This document shows, in pieces, positions 6,448-13,912 of a stretch of 14,743 nucleotides of DNA. Position 1 is the stretch's first letter, and each line of letters opens with the position of its first letter. The notes below the pieces were generated by a model. That model saw only the letters and a program-made list of their open reading frames with translations, ran no database searches and was not told the DNA's origin. The DNA lies in contig CAZYBU010000058.1 in NCBI GenBank assembly GCA_964645775.1, positions 1 to 14,743 on the forward strand. Direction: 5' to 3'. The stretch comes from CAZYBU01 sp964645775 (GTDB lineage Bacteria > Spirochaetota > UBA4802 > UBA5550). The translations under genes were made by a program, and so were the position numbers.

Positions 6448-7068
6448 ATGAAATACAGACATTCCCTTCTATTCGTAATCATTGCCTTTTCCGTGGCGGC
6501 ATCTCCCGACTCCTGGGAACGTCCGGACACCGGAATACCTTCCATGCCCGGGAAGACAAAAAACCATGATGCCGTAGAAATCCGTTACCCTGAAGGCGGA
6601 ATCCACGTTAAAGGTCAGACCAGGAACGGACTTCGCGAAGGGGAGTGGATACTTTATGACAGGTCAGGCAGGATAGCGGCAAAGGTAACATTCAAAGAGG
6701 GTACACCGGATGGCCGGGTGATAATTTATCATAAAAGCGGCATCCCCTCCCGTATGTTCACTGTCAGGGATGGCCTGGCCGATGGAAAGTACCAGGCCTA
6801 TTATCCCGATGGGAAACCGGAATGCATAGCCTGGTTCACCAGGGATCGGCTGAACGGACAGGCAAACTTCTACCACCCCAACGGCAAACCGGCGGCCATC
6901 GGAACCTACACTATGGGCCGCCGTGAAGGACTCTGGAAATTCTATTCAGAGAATGGTGTTATTAAAAAATCGGGGAATTATTCAGAGGGGGAAAAGATCG
7001 GCTCATGGACCCTTTATGATGACTCAGGTTCTCCCCGGACCACGAAAGAGTACGGGAACAATTCCTGA
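6448..7068 (+). CDS. exported YwqK/MORN-2 repeat protein
   Basis: A 206-residue protein with a signal peptide at about 1-19 (hydrophobic LLFVIIAFSVAAS) and about six units of 23-24 residues between 65 and 201. Each unit has the pattern W/xxxYxxxGxxxxxxxYxxGxxxG of MORN-2 (YwqK antitoxin-type) repeats; examples are GEWILYDRSG, QANFYHPNGKP and GLWKFYSENG. Such repeats form elongated beta-sheets; their function in exported bacterial proteins is generally unknown and the database name 'antitoxin' should not be read as evidence. ATG 6448 is chosen over 6427 because the signal peptide begins there and an AGAGAG stretch lies before it. No cysteine follows the hydrophobic core, so it is not a lipoprotein; it is probably periplasmic or secreted. 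It is divergent from flgG and ends 9 bases from the convergent PLP-enzyme gene. Confidence 0.85.
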   Translation: MKYRHSLLFVIIAFSVAASPDSWERPDTGIPSMPGKTKNHDAVEIRYPEGGIHVKGQTRNGLREGEWILYDRSGRIAAKVTFKEGTPDGRVIIYHKSGIPSRMFTVRDGLADGKYQAYYPDGKPECIAWFTRDRLNGQANFYHPNGKPAAIGTYTMGRREGLWKFYSENGVIKKSGNYSEGEKIGSWTLYDDSGSPRTTKEYGNNS

Positions 7069-7095
7069 GCGTCTTTTTCAGGATAAACGCTTCAG
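7065..7095. repeat. imperfect dyad spanning both convergent stop codons
   Basis: CTGAGCGT (7065-7072) can pair with ACGC-T-TCAG (7087-7095), an 8-bp stem with one bulged T and a 14-base loop that contains a T5 run. It covers the stop codons of both convergent genes. It might act as a weak bidirectional terminator, but the T-run is in the loop and not after the stem. Confidence 0.25.
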
Positions 7096-8271
7096 GGCCT
7101 GGTCAATATCTTCAATGAGATCATCACTGTCCTCAATCCCTACGGCAAGGCGAAACAGAGTATCCGTAATACCCAGGGCATACCTCTGTTCCCGGCTGTA
7201 ATCGTAATAAGATATGGAGGCCGGGTGCGTAATCAAGGACTCCACGCCTCCCAGGCTCGGTCCAATATAAAAGATATTCAGGGAATCGATAAACCGGTTA
7301 GCGTCATCCAGGGTTCCCTCAATATCAAAAGATACGACCCCTCCTCCACCTTTCATCTGCTCTGCAGCTATATCGTAGTGACGGTGGCTCTCCAGGAAGG
7401 GATAATAGACCGCCCTGATCTTCGGGTGCGACTCCAGGAATCGGGCTATCTTCAGGGCCGATTCGTTCTGAGTCCGTATCCGCAGAGGAAAGGTTTTCAG
7501 TCCCCGTATTAGGAGGTAACAGCTGAAGGGGTCAATAACCCCGCCCATGGACTTGTGAAGGCTTCGTATCGGTTCGATCAACTTCTTGCTCCCCAGAACA
7601 ACTCCGCCCAGTATATCATTATGACCGGCCAGGTACTTTGTGGCGCTGTGGATGACCAGGTCGATACCGTAATCAAGGGGACACAGGTTATAGGGGGTGG
7701 CGAAGGTGCTGTCGATGAGGGTCATGACATTGTGACGGCCGGCAATGTCCCTGAGCCTTACAAGATCAAAAATATTGAGGTAAGGATTCGTGGGAGATTC
7801 TGAGAAGATGAAGACGGTATTTTCTCTTATCGTTGACTCAAGCAGGTCGTAATCTCCGAAGGGGACAACCGTACATTCCACCCCGAAGCGGACAAGGTAT
7901 GATTTCGTGAATTCCAGGGTCTTCTTGTAGCTGTCGTCCGTGATGACAACATGGTCACCGGTTTTAACAAGAGAAAGGATCGTGGTTGTGATGGCGCTCA
8001 TTCCCGAGGAGAAGATAACCCCATCCTCGGCCCCTTCCAGGTCACAAAGGCGTGTCGTGGCCACGTTCTCTGTGGGATTTCCGTACCGTCCGTACTCGTA
8101 CCGTTCTTTCGCCTTTGTGCCGAACTCTTTTACATCCTGAGAATCTCTGAAGGTATAGGTGGAGGTCATCACAATGGGTGTGGTCAGGGCGTCGGCATAT
8201 TTAAAACGCTCCTCCCCGGCGTGTATGGATCGGGTATTAATCCTGTAGCCATTTTTCTTTTTATCTTCCAT
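7078..8271 (-). CDS. PLP-dependent transsulfuration enzyme, cystathionine gamma-synthase type
   Basis: A 397-residue fold-type I PLP enzyme of the Cys/Met metabolism family. The cofactor lysine is Lys212 in HSATKYLAGHNDILGG, with Asp187 (LIDSTFATP) at the pyridine nitrogen, SSGMSA (88-93) at the phosphate, and YGRYGNPT (60-67) from the neighbouring subunit. The active-site tyrosine loop reads DDSYKKT (112-118) where many bacterial homologues have YGGT; plant cystathionine gamma-synthase has a similar CYRKT. The GPSLGG-ESL-HPASISYYD segment (337-357) also fits that group. It would join an activated homoserine to cysteine in methionine synthesis. Gamma-lyase or O-acetylhomoserine sulfhydrylase activity cannot be excluded, and the acyl donor is unknown. 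GGAG 8 bases before the ATG supports the start. No SAM riboswitch or T-box is recognisable upstream. Confidence 0.88.
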   Translation of the reverse strand: MEDKKKNGYRINTRSIHAGEERFKYADALTTPIVMTSTYTFRDSQDVKEFGTKAKERYEYGRYGNPTENVATTRLCDLEGAEDGVIFSSGMSAITTTILSLVKTGDHVVITDDSYKKTLEFTKSYLVRFGVECTVVPFGDYDLLESTIRENTVFIFSESPTNPYLNIFDLVRLRDIAGRHNVMTLIDSTFATPYNLCPLDYGIDLVIHSATKYLAGHNDILGGVVLGSKKLIEPIRSLHKSMGGVIDPFSCYLLIRGLKTFPLRIRTQNESALKIARFLESHPKIRAVYYPFLESHRHYDIAAEQMKGGGGVVSFDIEGTLDDANRFIDSLNIFYIGPSLGGVESLITHPASISYYDYSREQRYALGITDTLFRLAVGIEDSDDLIEDIDQALKRLS

Positions 8272-8721
8272 GCAGTACGCTCCACCGGCTATGAGCCGTA
8301 ATGGTTTCAGTGACAGGGAACATGGACGTCAAGTAAAGGAGCGAACAGGGATACACAATAATTTTTTTCATTCCGTCAGAGTAATATATCCGATTAACTT
8401 CCGACAGGCTGGCCGGACCGGCATTCTGCACTCACGCAACAGTATCAATTTTTAAAAGGTTTCTCTTAATTGATTCCTTAACAGGCATTCCTTCCAGATT
8501 TAAGAAAATGAAAGCCAACGAACGGCATCGGGCAATTCTTATTCTCTCCTTTCTTGTTGATGTTCCTGAAAGGGTTCTTCGAGCTTCTCAACAGGTTCCT
8601 TCTCCTGACACTCTACCTGGCCGTGACAATGGCACCTGTCCTCTGGTTCGCATAGATAAGCCTGGAGTACCCCTGTATAATGCAAAGGGGGAGAGGCCAC
8701 GTCGAAAGACCCCGGGTAAGA
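8272..8721. other. 450-base gap without a firm gene
   Basis: This stretch separates the two amino-acid synthesis genes. On the minus strand it must hold the promoter of the PLP enzyme; no convincing -35/-10 pair or riboswitch is visible. A short dyad GCCGG-A-CCGGC is at 8412-8422. The right half (8508-8655) carries a possible tiny hydrophobic ORF: 31 codons from ATG 8560 to TAG 8653, with 23 of 31 third positions G or C. It has no ribosome site, so I do not call it as a gene. No good terminator for aroF/aroG is seen. Confidence 0.5.
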
Positions 8722-9753
8722 TCATCCGACCCGTTCCGCCAGGTCAAGAACCAGTTTTTCCGACTCTTCCCATCCCAGACAGGGATCAGTAATGGAGAGG
8801 CCAAACTCCTTCCCATCGGGGCCCTGGGAACCGGGTTTCAGGTAACTTTCAACCATCAGTCCTTTTATCATCTCTTTCAGCTCCTGCGAAAAATGACGGC
8901 TACTGACAACCTCCCTGGCAATCCTGGGCTGTTCGGTATATTGTTTCCCCGAGTTGGAATGGTTCGTGTCAATAATAATCGCGGGTTTTTTCAAGTCCCT
9001 CTCTCTATACATTGTCGAAAGACGAATCATATCCTCGTAATGATAGTTGGGGTAATGGTGTCCATGCATATCCATATATCCCCTCAGTACAGCATGGGCC
9101 AGGGAATTGCCGTCCGTGGCCACGGACCAGCCATTATAAACCAGGTTATGCCCCCTCTGGGCCGCGAAAACGGAATCCATCATGACCTTCAGGTCACCTG
9201 ATGTTGGGTTTTTCATGCCGACAGGGATGTCGAGACCGCTTACCGTCAGCCTGTGCTGCTGGTTCTCAACAGAACGCGCGCCGATTGCAACATAAGATAA
9301 AACATCCTCCAGGTAAGCATAATTGCCGGGGTAAAGCATCTCATCCGCGGCCGGCAGATGAGTTTCACTGAGGGAGCGGATATGCATCTGCCGGATGGCC
9401 CTGATTCCCTTTAGCATGTCCGGCTCTTCCAGATGATCAGGCTGATGAAGCATACCCTTGTAGCCCACCCCCGTTGTCCGGGGCTTGTTCGTATAGATCC
9501 TCGGCATGATAATCAGGCGGTCACGCACCTTCTCCTGAAGAGAAGCCAGACGGGAGGTGTATTCACAGAGGGCGTCCTCATTGTGGGCAGAACAGGGACC
9601 GATTATGAGCAGAAACCGCTCATCCTTTCCACTGAATACGGCGGCGATCTCCCTGTCCCGGTCAGACTTGACCTTTTTAAGGTGATCAGGAAGAGGTTGA
9701 CCTTTTATACATTCCTCGGGCAGAGGGAGCTTTTCAAGATAACGGAAAGACAT
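8722..9753 (-). CDS. 3-deoxy-7-phosphoheptulonate (DAHP) synthase, class I
   Basis: A 343-residue class I (AroG/F/H-type) DAHP synthase, which condenses phosphoenolpyruvate and erythrose 4-phosphate, the first step to aromatic amino acids. Metal ligands are all present: Cys54 in GPCSAH, His265 in DTNHSNSGK, Glu302 in MVES and Asp323 in SITDPCLGW. The substrate loop KPRTTGVGYKG (90-100) is the family signature. The N-terminal 45 residues correspond to the arm that in E. coli enzymes helps form the feedback site for Phe, Tyr or Trp; which effector applies here is not readable. The ATG at 9753 is preferred over the TTG just before it because GAGG lies 7 bases upstream. The gene stands alone, after a 206-base AT-rich gap from purQ. 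The paralogue name (aroF, aroG or aroH) cannot be assigned. Confidence 0.95.
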   Translation of the reverse strand: MSFRYLEKLPLPEECIKGQPLPDHLKKVKSDRDREIAAVFSGKDERFLLIIGPCSAHNEDALCEYTSRLASLQEKVRDRLIIMPRIYTNKPRTTGVGYKGMLHQPDHLEEPDMLKGIRAIRQMHIRSLSETHLPAADEMLYPGNYAYLEDVLSYVAIGARSVENQQHRLTVSGLDIPVGMKNPTSGDLKVMMDSVFAAQRGHNLVYNGWSVATDGNSLAHAVLRGYMDMHGHHYPNYHYEDMIRLSTMYRERDLKKPAIIIDTNHSNSGKQYTEQPRIAREVVSSRHFSQELKEMIKGLMVESYLKPGSQGPDGKEFGLSITDPCLGWEESEKLVLDLAERVG

Positions 9754-9809
9754 CAATATACCTCATATTTTTTATTCAGCATTTATTCCTTACCTTTATT
9801 TGCCGTAAA

Positions 9810-9865
9810 AATTCTTTTGTTTTCGCCGCCGAAGGCGGCGGTGATAATAATTCTTTTTGTTTGCG
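9810..9865. repeat. GC-rich hairpin bracketed by imperfect direct repeats
   Basis: CGCCGCC (9824-9830) and GGCGGCG (9834-9840) form a perfect 7-bp GC stem with a GAA loop (TTC on the minus strand). It is flanked by near copies, AATTCTTTTGTTTTCG at 9810-9825 and AATTCTTTTTGTTTGCG at 9849-9865. It sits in the very AT-rich gap between purQ and the DAHP synthase gene. Read on the minus strand the stem is followed by an A-rich run, not a U-run, so a simple purLQ terminator is doubtful. A dispersed REP-like element or a leader structure are other readings. Confidence 0.55.
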
Positions 9866-9959
9866 CGTACAGGCATACTAAGAAACATTTACTGTATTTT
9901 GGTTATTCTCTTAATGCATTCATCTAAATCAATGATATTTTAGAAAATCAGGGTGACCC

Positions 9960-10775
9960 TCACGAATAGTACTCCACGGCGTTTCGAAAAATTTTCATAC
10001 CCCCGGTCTCCACCGGCATAACCTCCTCATGGGAATCCCTCTGTCGGTTTTCTCTGAGAAGAGTCCAGTCATTCCTCTGATTGAAGAACATTCCTCTTTC
10101 CGGATGGGGCATCATTCCCATGATGCGGCCTGTCTCGTCACAGACTGACGCGATATCGTTCAGGGAACCGTTGGGGTTCCAGGGGAACTCCCCATCCGCC
10201 CTTCTGCCGTCACTTCGCGCATATCTCATGGTCACCCGGTTCTCCTGTTCCAGTTCATTCAATACATCATCCGGGGCGAAGAAATTGCCTTCGCCATGGG
10301 CAACCGGGATATGGAGGTTATCCAGTCCCCGGGTGAAAACGCAATTAGATTCATGGTTAACTTCCAGGTCGACCCAGCGACACTGGTAAACGAAGCTGGC
10401 GTTGTGTTCCAGGGCCACCCGGGGAGTCCAATTCTCACCCCGGGGACCGGGAAGAATCCCGGTATTGACCATAACCTGGAACCCGTTGCAGATTCCGAGG
10501 AGAAGGGTATCCCTCTCCACAAACCTCTTCAGCTCGTCCAGAAGGTTGTTCCTGAGTCTATTCGCCAGTGCCTTACCGCTGCCGGTATCGTCACCATAAG
10601 AGAACCCTCCAGGAAAGACAAGTATCTCATGTTCGTCCAGGATGGCCGGTTTTTCAATAAGATCATTTATGTGAACAATGGCAGATTCCCCCCCGGCATA
10701 CTCGAAGCCGTAGGCTGTCTCTTCCTCGCAGTTGATACCGTATCCCGTAAGAACCAAAACGCCCGGACTGGCCAT
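9960..10775 (-). CDS. purQ: FGAM synthase glutaminase subunit (PurQ-like)
   Basis: A 271-residue class I glutamine amidotransferase. It would hydrolyse glutamine and pass ammonia to PurL for conversion of FGAR to FGAM in purine synthesis. The nucleophile is the cysteine in LLGICNGFQVM (about residue 96), and the catalytic His-Glu pair is in MMPHPERG near the C-terminus. FPGGFSYGDDTGSGKA (54-69) is typical. At 271 residues it is longer than the ordinary PurQ of about 230, and features such as PRVALEHNASFVYQCRW and VAHGEGNFF look like the glutaminase domain at the end of the large, one-chain FGAM synthase. The ATG overlaps the purL stop by one base (TGATG), so translation is coupled and stoichiometry held near 1:1. 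Confidence 0.95.
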   Translation of the reverse strand: MASPGVLVLTGYGINCEEETAYGFEYAGGESAIVHINDLIEKPAILDEHEILVFPGGFSYGDDTGSGKALANRLRNNLLDELKRFVERDTLLLGICNGFQVMVNTGILPGPRGENWTPRVALEHNASFVYQCRWVDLEVNHESNCVFTRGLDNLHIPVAHGEGNFFAPDDVLNELEQENRVTMRYARSDGRRADGEFPWNPNGSLNDIASVCDETGRIMGMMPHPERGMFFNQRNDWTLLRENRQRDSHEEVMPVETGGMKIFRNAVEYYS

Positions 10776-13771
10776 CAGTATCCTCCTCCCTGGCCGCGGG
10801 ACCAGGCGGTATAGCTATCCAGGCATTTACTCACCGGTACGCTTTTCTCCCCTCCATCCAGCCGACATAATGACATCATGCCGTCATCCGTGGTCTCGCC
10901 GATTCTGGAAAGGGGGATATCACCTGCCAGAGAAAGAAAATGCTCTTCCGCTTCAGGATATACCGACAGGATTATCCTGCCCTGGCTTTCGGAGAAGAGA
11001 AGTGTATCCTCCCGCATGGCCCCGGCAACAGGGACCTTTTCAAGATATATGCGGCAGCCTGTCTCCCCTGCCATGGAAGACCGGGCCAATGCCACTCCCA
11101 GACCGCCTCGCTCCACGCTTATCGAGGATGAGACAAGCCTTTCTCTCATGGCCCTTTCTACGAAGCGGTACTGCCTGACGAAATCGTCAGTTTTGATTTC
11201 CGGTACTTCCGTTCCGAGATAGGCTTCCCCTCGTTCCTCTTCGCCTCTCATGGCCAGGTATTCACTCCCTCCCAGTTCAGAGGATGTTTCACCAAGCAGA
11301 TAGATGGGCATTCCCGGAAACTTGAAATCCAGGGTCTGGCATATATTGATATCTTCGATCACTCCGAGGGAGGATATTAGAAGTGTCGGAGGTATCGATA
11401 TCCTTATCTCATTAAAATCCGCGTCAAATCCGTGAAAATCGTTGAACATGCTGTCCTTTCCGGAGATAAATGGGGTCCCATAGGCAACGGCTGTTTCGTA
11501 ACATGCCCGGGCCGCCTCCTTGAGCTGACCAAGGCGTTCCGGGTTATTGGAATCGGTCCAGCAAAAATTATCCAGGATGGCCATGTGGTCAAGCCTTCCT
11601 CCGGCCACTATGGCGTTCCTGATGGCCGTGTCGATAGAGCAGGCAGCCATGCGGTAGGAATCGATCTCCGTGTAAGTGGGATAGAGCCCCTGGGAGAGGA
11701 CCACAGCCCTGGGGGAATCGAGTACGGGACGGATGACGGCGGCCGAAGCGTTAACTCTTCCCTTTCCCTGCAGAGGCTTTATAACGGAAGTCCCCTGAAC
11801 CTCGTGATCATACTGGGTCGAGATAAAGGCATAGGAGGCCAGATTCAATCTCGCGAGCATCTTCAGCAGCAGCTCAGAAATATCTCCCTCCTTAAAATCG
11901 GGGACGTCTTCCCCTCTCGGGGTATAGCTTGTCATGTAGCTTTTCTGGGGAAGACCGTCATGAAGGAAGGTCATATCCAGGTTAAATATCTCCTCTCCCT
12001 TATGACGGACGATACCCCTGTCACTCTCATTGAACCGACCGATAACCGTGGCTTCCACCCCCCTTCGCTTCATCAGTTCACAAAACTGCTCAACCTTTTC
12101 CGGAGAAACAGCGAGGGTCATCCGTTCCTGGGACTCGCTCACCCATATCTGCCAGGGAGAAAGACCGGGGTATTTGAGCGGAACATCCTCCAGCTCAACC
12201 TCAAAGCCTCCACATTCACGGGCCATCTCGGCCACGGAGCAGGAGAGTCCTCCAGCTCCGTTATCTGTAATAGAATGGTAGAGCCCCAGGTCCCGCGCTT
12301 CCTTAACGATGGCGTCAGACATTTTCTTCTGGGTAATCGGGTCACCGATCTGTACGGCAGTGGCCGGACTTCCGGATGAAAGGGCTTCGGATGAAAAGGT
12401 GGCCCCGTGAATACCGTCCCGGCCCACCCGGCCACCGGCCATGACAATGGCGTCACCGGGCATAGCCTTCTTATGCACGGCCTGTCGGCCCGCCACCTTT
12501 TCCGGGACCAGTCCCAGTGTGCCCACAAAGACCAGGGGCTTCCCCTTGTACCTGGGATGAAAATATATGAATCCCTGGGGAGTAGGAATGCCGGACGTGT
12601 TTCCCCCCACGTTCACCCCATGGATCACCCCTTCCATGATACGCCTGGGTGAAAGCATCCTGCTTTCCGGGTCCCGTGTCTTGTAAAGGGGAGAATCATC
12701 GTCCGGGTAAGCAAAGCAGAAACCGTAACGGTTGGCCACAGGTTTGGAAGCCATCCCGAAACCGATAGCGTCACGGTTTACGCCAACGATACCGGTTATG
12801 GCACCGCCGAAGGGGTCCAGGGCGCTCGGACTGTTATGGGTCTCCACCTTGTCCGCGATGATATAGGTATCATCGAACACGATTCCACCTGCGTTATCGG
12901 AAAAGACCGACCGGCATATATCGTCCTTCCCTTTTTCTCTCCGGATCCGGACCGTCGCTTCCCGGATATACCTCCGGAAAATCCCGTCCGGCACATCATT
13001 GTCCATAGACGCGGCAAAGATGGTATGCTTGCAGTGTTCGCTCCAGGTCTGGGCGATGGATTCCATCTCTATGTCTGTAGGGTTCCTCTTTTCTCTCTCC
13101 CGAAAGTATTTTTTGATCACCCCCATGGAGACGAGATCAAGGGCCAAAGGCCCCCTTCTTTCTCCGAAACCATCTTCAATACCTTCACGACCGATTCGGA
13201 GCAGCTCCTCCTCATCCACGTCAAGATTCACTTCCCGCACGTCGGTCTCTTCATGAAGTTCAACAAGGGGAAGTCTCCTTCCGAAACCTTCTGACCGCCG
13301 ATATTCATCCCGGGATAGAAGCCTGGACCTCTGAATAAGAGGATTATACAGTTCCCTGGACAATTCCTCTGCGCGGGAACGATCATTAACTCCTGATAAA
13401 AAATACGTAATGCTGGAAAAAACGGTTCTGTCCGGTTCAAGGTTTGTTTTCAGAAGGTCTTCAATGGATTCACGCACGGTTGTGGCAACGTTGTCCGTTA
13501 CCCCGGGGAGATACCCAATCTCCACGGCATAATCAAAGTCTCCGGGATCGCAGGGATGGTTCAGGCTGAAGGTCTGTGTCACCGGCTGCACGAGGAGTTC
13601 ACCCACGTCACCCATCCTGCCCACACCAATGTCTGCGTCTATAAGATAGTTATCCGTAATAAAAACACGATCAATGTCAAATCCTCTGACGAGAAAACGC
13701 CTCCTGAGGGCTTCTCCCCTCGGATCATGGACCATGTAGTAGACCTCAATTCGATATCGGGCTTCTTTCAT
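10775..13771 (-). CDS. purL: FGAM synthase, large-type synthetase subunit (PurL)
   Basis: A 998-residue ATP-dependent synthetase for step four of de novo purine synthesis (FGAR to FGAM). Domains in order: an N-terminal region of about 145 residues in the place of the PurS-like domain, a linker domain to about 250 with WSEHCKH (243-249), then the two AIRS-like halves. ETHNSPSALDPFGGA (310-324), DNGAGGLS (503-510) and SESQERM (545-551) mark the first half, and the late GKDSMFNDF the second. The short-type PurL is about 730-750 residues and needs PurS; this one resembles the 1,250-1,300-residue type with its glutaminase cut off into purQ. The ATG at 13771 is preferred (GGAG 10 bases upstream). 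The frame stays open to an ATG at 13867, but that has no ribosome site and adds residues without likeness to the family. Confidence 0.95.
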   Translation of the reverse strand: MKEARYRIEVYYMVHDPRGEALRRRFLVRGFDIDRVFITDNYLIDADIGVGRMGDVGELLVQPVTQTFSLNHPCDPGDFDYAVEIGYLPGVTDNVATTVRESIEDLLKTNLEPDRTVFSSITYFLSGVNDRSRAEELSRELYNPLIQRSRLLSRDEYRRSEGFGRRLPLVELHEETDVREVNLDVDEEELLRIGREGIEDGFGERRGPLALDLVSMGVIKKYFREREKRNPTDIEMESIAQTWSEHCKHTIFAASMDNDVPDGIFRRYIREATVRIRREKGKDDICRSVFSDNAGGIVFDDTYIIADKVETHNSPSALDPFGGAITGIVGVNRDAIGFGMASKPVANRYGFCFAYPDDDSPLYKTRDPESRMLSPRRIMEGVIHGVNVGGNTSGIPTPQGFIYFHPRYKGKPLVFVGTLGLVPEKVAGRQAVHKKAMPGDAIVMAGGRVGRDGIHGATFSSEALSSGSPATAVQIGDPITQKKMSDAIVKEARDLGLYHSITDNGAGGLSCSVAEMARECGGFEVELEDVPLKYPGLSPWQIWVSESQERMTLAVSPEKVEQFCELMKRRGVEATVIGRFNESDRGIVRHKGEEIFNLDMTFLHDGLPQKSYMTSYTPRGEDVPDFKEGDISELLLKMLARLNLASYAFISTQYDHEVQGTSVIKPLQGKGRVNASAAVIRPVLDSPRAVVLSQGLYPTYTEIDSYRMAACSIDTAIRNAIVAGGRLDHMAILDNFCWTDSNNPERLGQLKEAARACYETAVAYGTPFISGKDSMFNDFHGFDADFNEIRISIPPTLLISSLGVIEDINICQTLDFKFPGMPIYLLGETSSELGGSEYLAMRGEEERGEAYLGTEVPEIKTDDFVRQYRFVERAMRERLVSSSISVERGGLGVALARSSMAGETGCRIYLEKVPVAGAMREDTLLFSESQGRIILSVYPEAEEHFLSLAGDIPLSRIGETTDDGMMSLCRLDGGEKSVPVSKCLDSYTAWSRGQGGGY

Positions 13772-13912
13772 AGGGGCATATCTCCGGTAACACTGTCGGA
13801 CTATGGAAGGAGAACATAATTGTCCAGATATTTTTTGACACATCCCCCGCTCTATTGAAATTTTCATTTACAAATAAATCATATTTATTCTCTTTAACGG
13901 GGAGAGTTAACC
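13772..13912. promoter_or_regulatory. divergent control region with an AT-rich palindrome
   Basis: This gap between purL and the hydrolase gene contains AATAAAT (13873-13879) and ATTTATT (13883-13889), a perfect 7-bp inverted repeat around CAT. Its position suits an operator or overlapping -10 elements for both genes. It does not resemble the E. coli PurR operator or the Bacillus PurBox. The ribosome site of the hydrolase gene (GGGGAGAG) follows at about 13899-13906. Confidence 0.35.

Noticed and set aside
6448..7068. Toxin-antitoxin system with the YwqK-type protein as antitoxin
   Set aside because: The protein is exported, no small toxin gene is adjacent, and the antitoxin label for this repeat family is only a database name.
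8272..8500. SAM riboswitch or T-box upstream of the transsulfuration gene
   Set aside because: Read on the minus strand, neither the SAM-I core nor a T-box sequence is present, and no leader terminator is seen.
9949..9962. AGGGTGACCCT at the purQ stop as a terminator
   Set aside because: Only 5 pairs around a single central base, which cannot form a stable hairpin loop, and only a short T4 run follows at a distance.
11432..12379. 315-codon open frame antisense to purL
   Set aside because: It runs entirely opposite conserved purL motifs, has no family likeness and no supporting ribosome site; it is a shadow frame.
13772..13867. N-terminal extension of PurL by 32 residues to an ATG at 13867
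   Set aside because: No ribosome site precedes that ATG, the added peptide does not look like the family, and the ATG at 13771 has GGAG at a fair distance.
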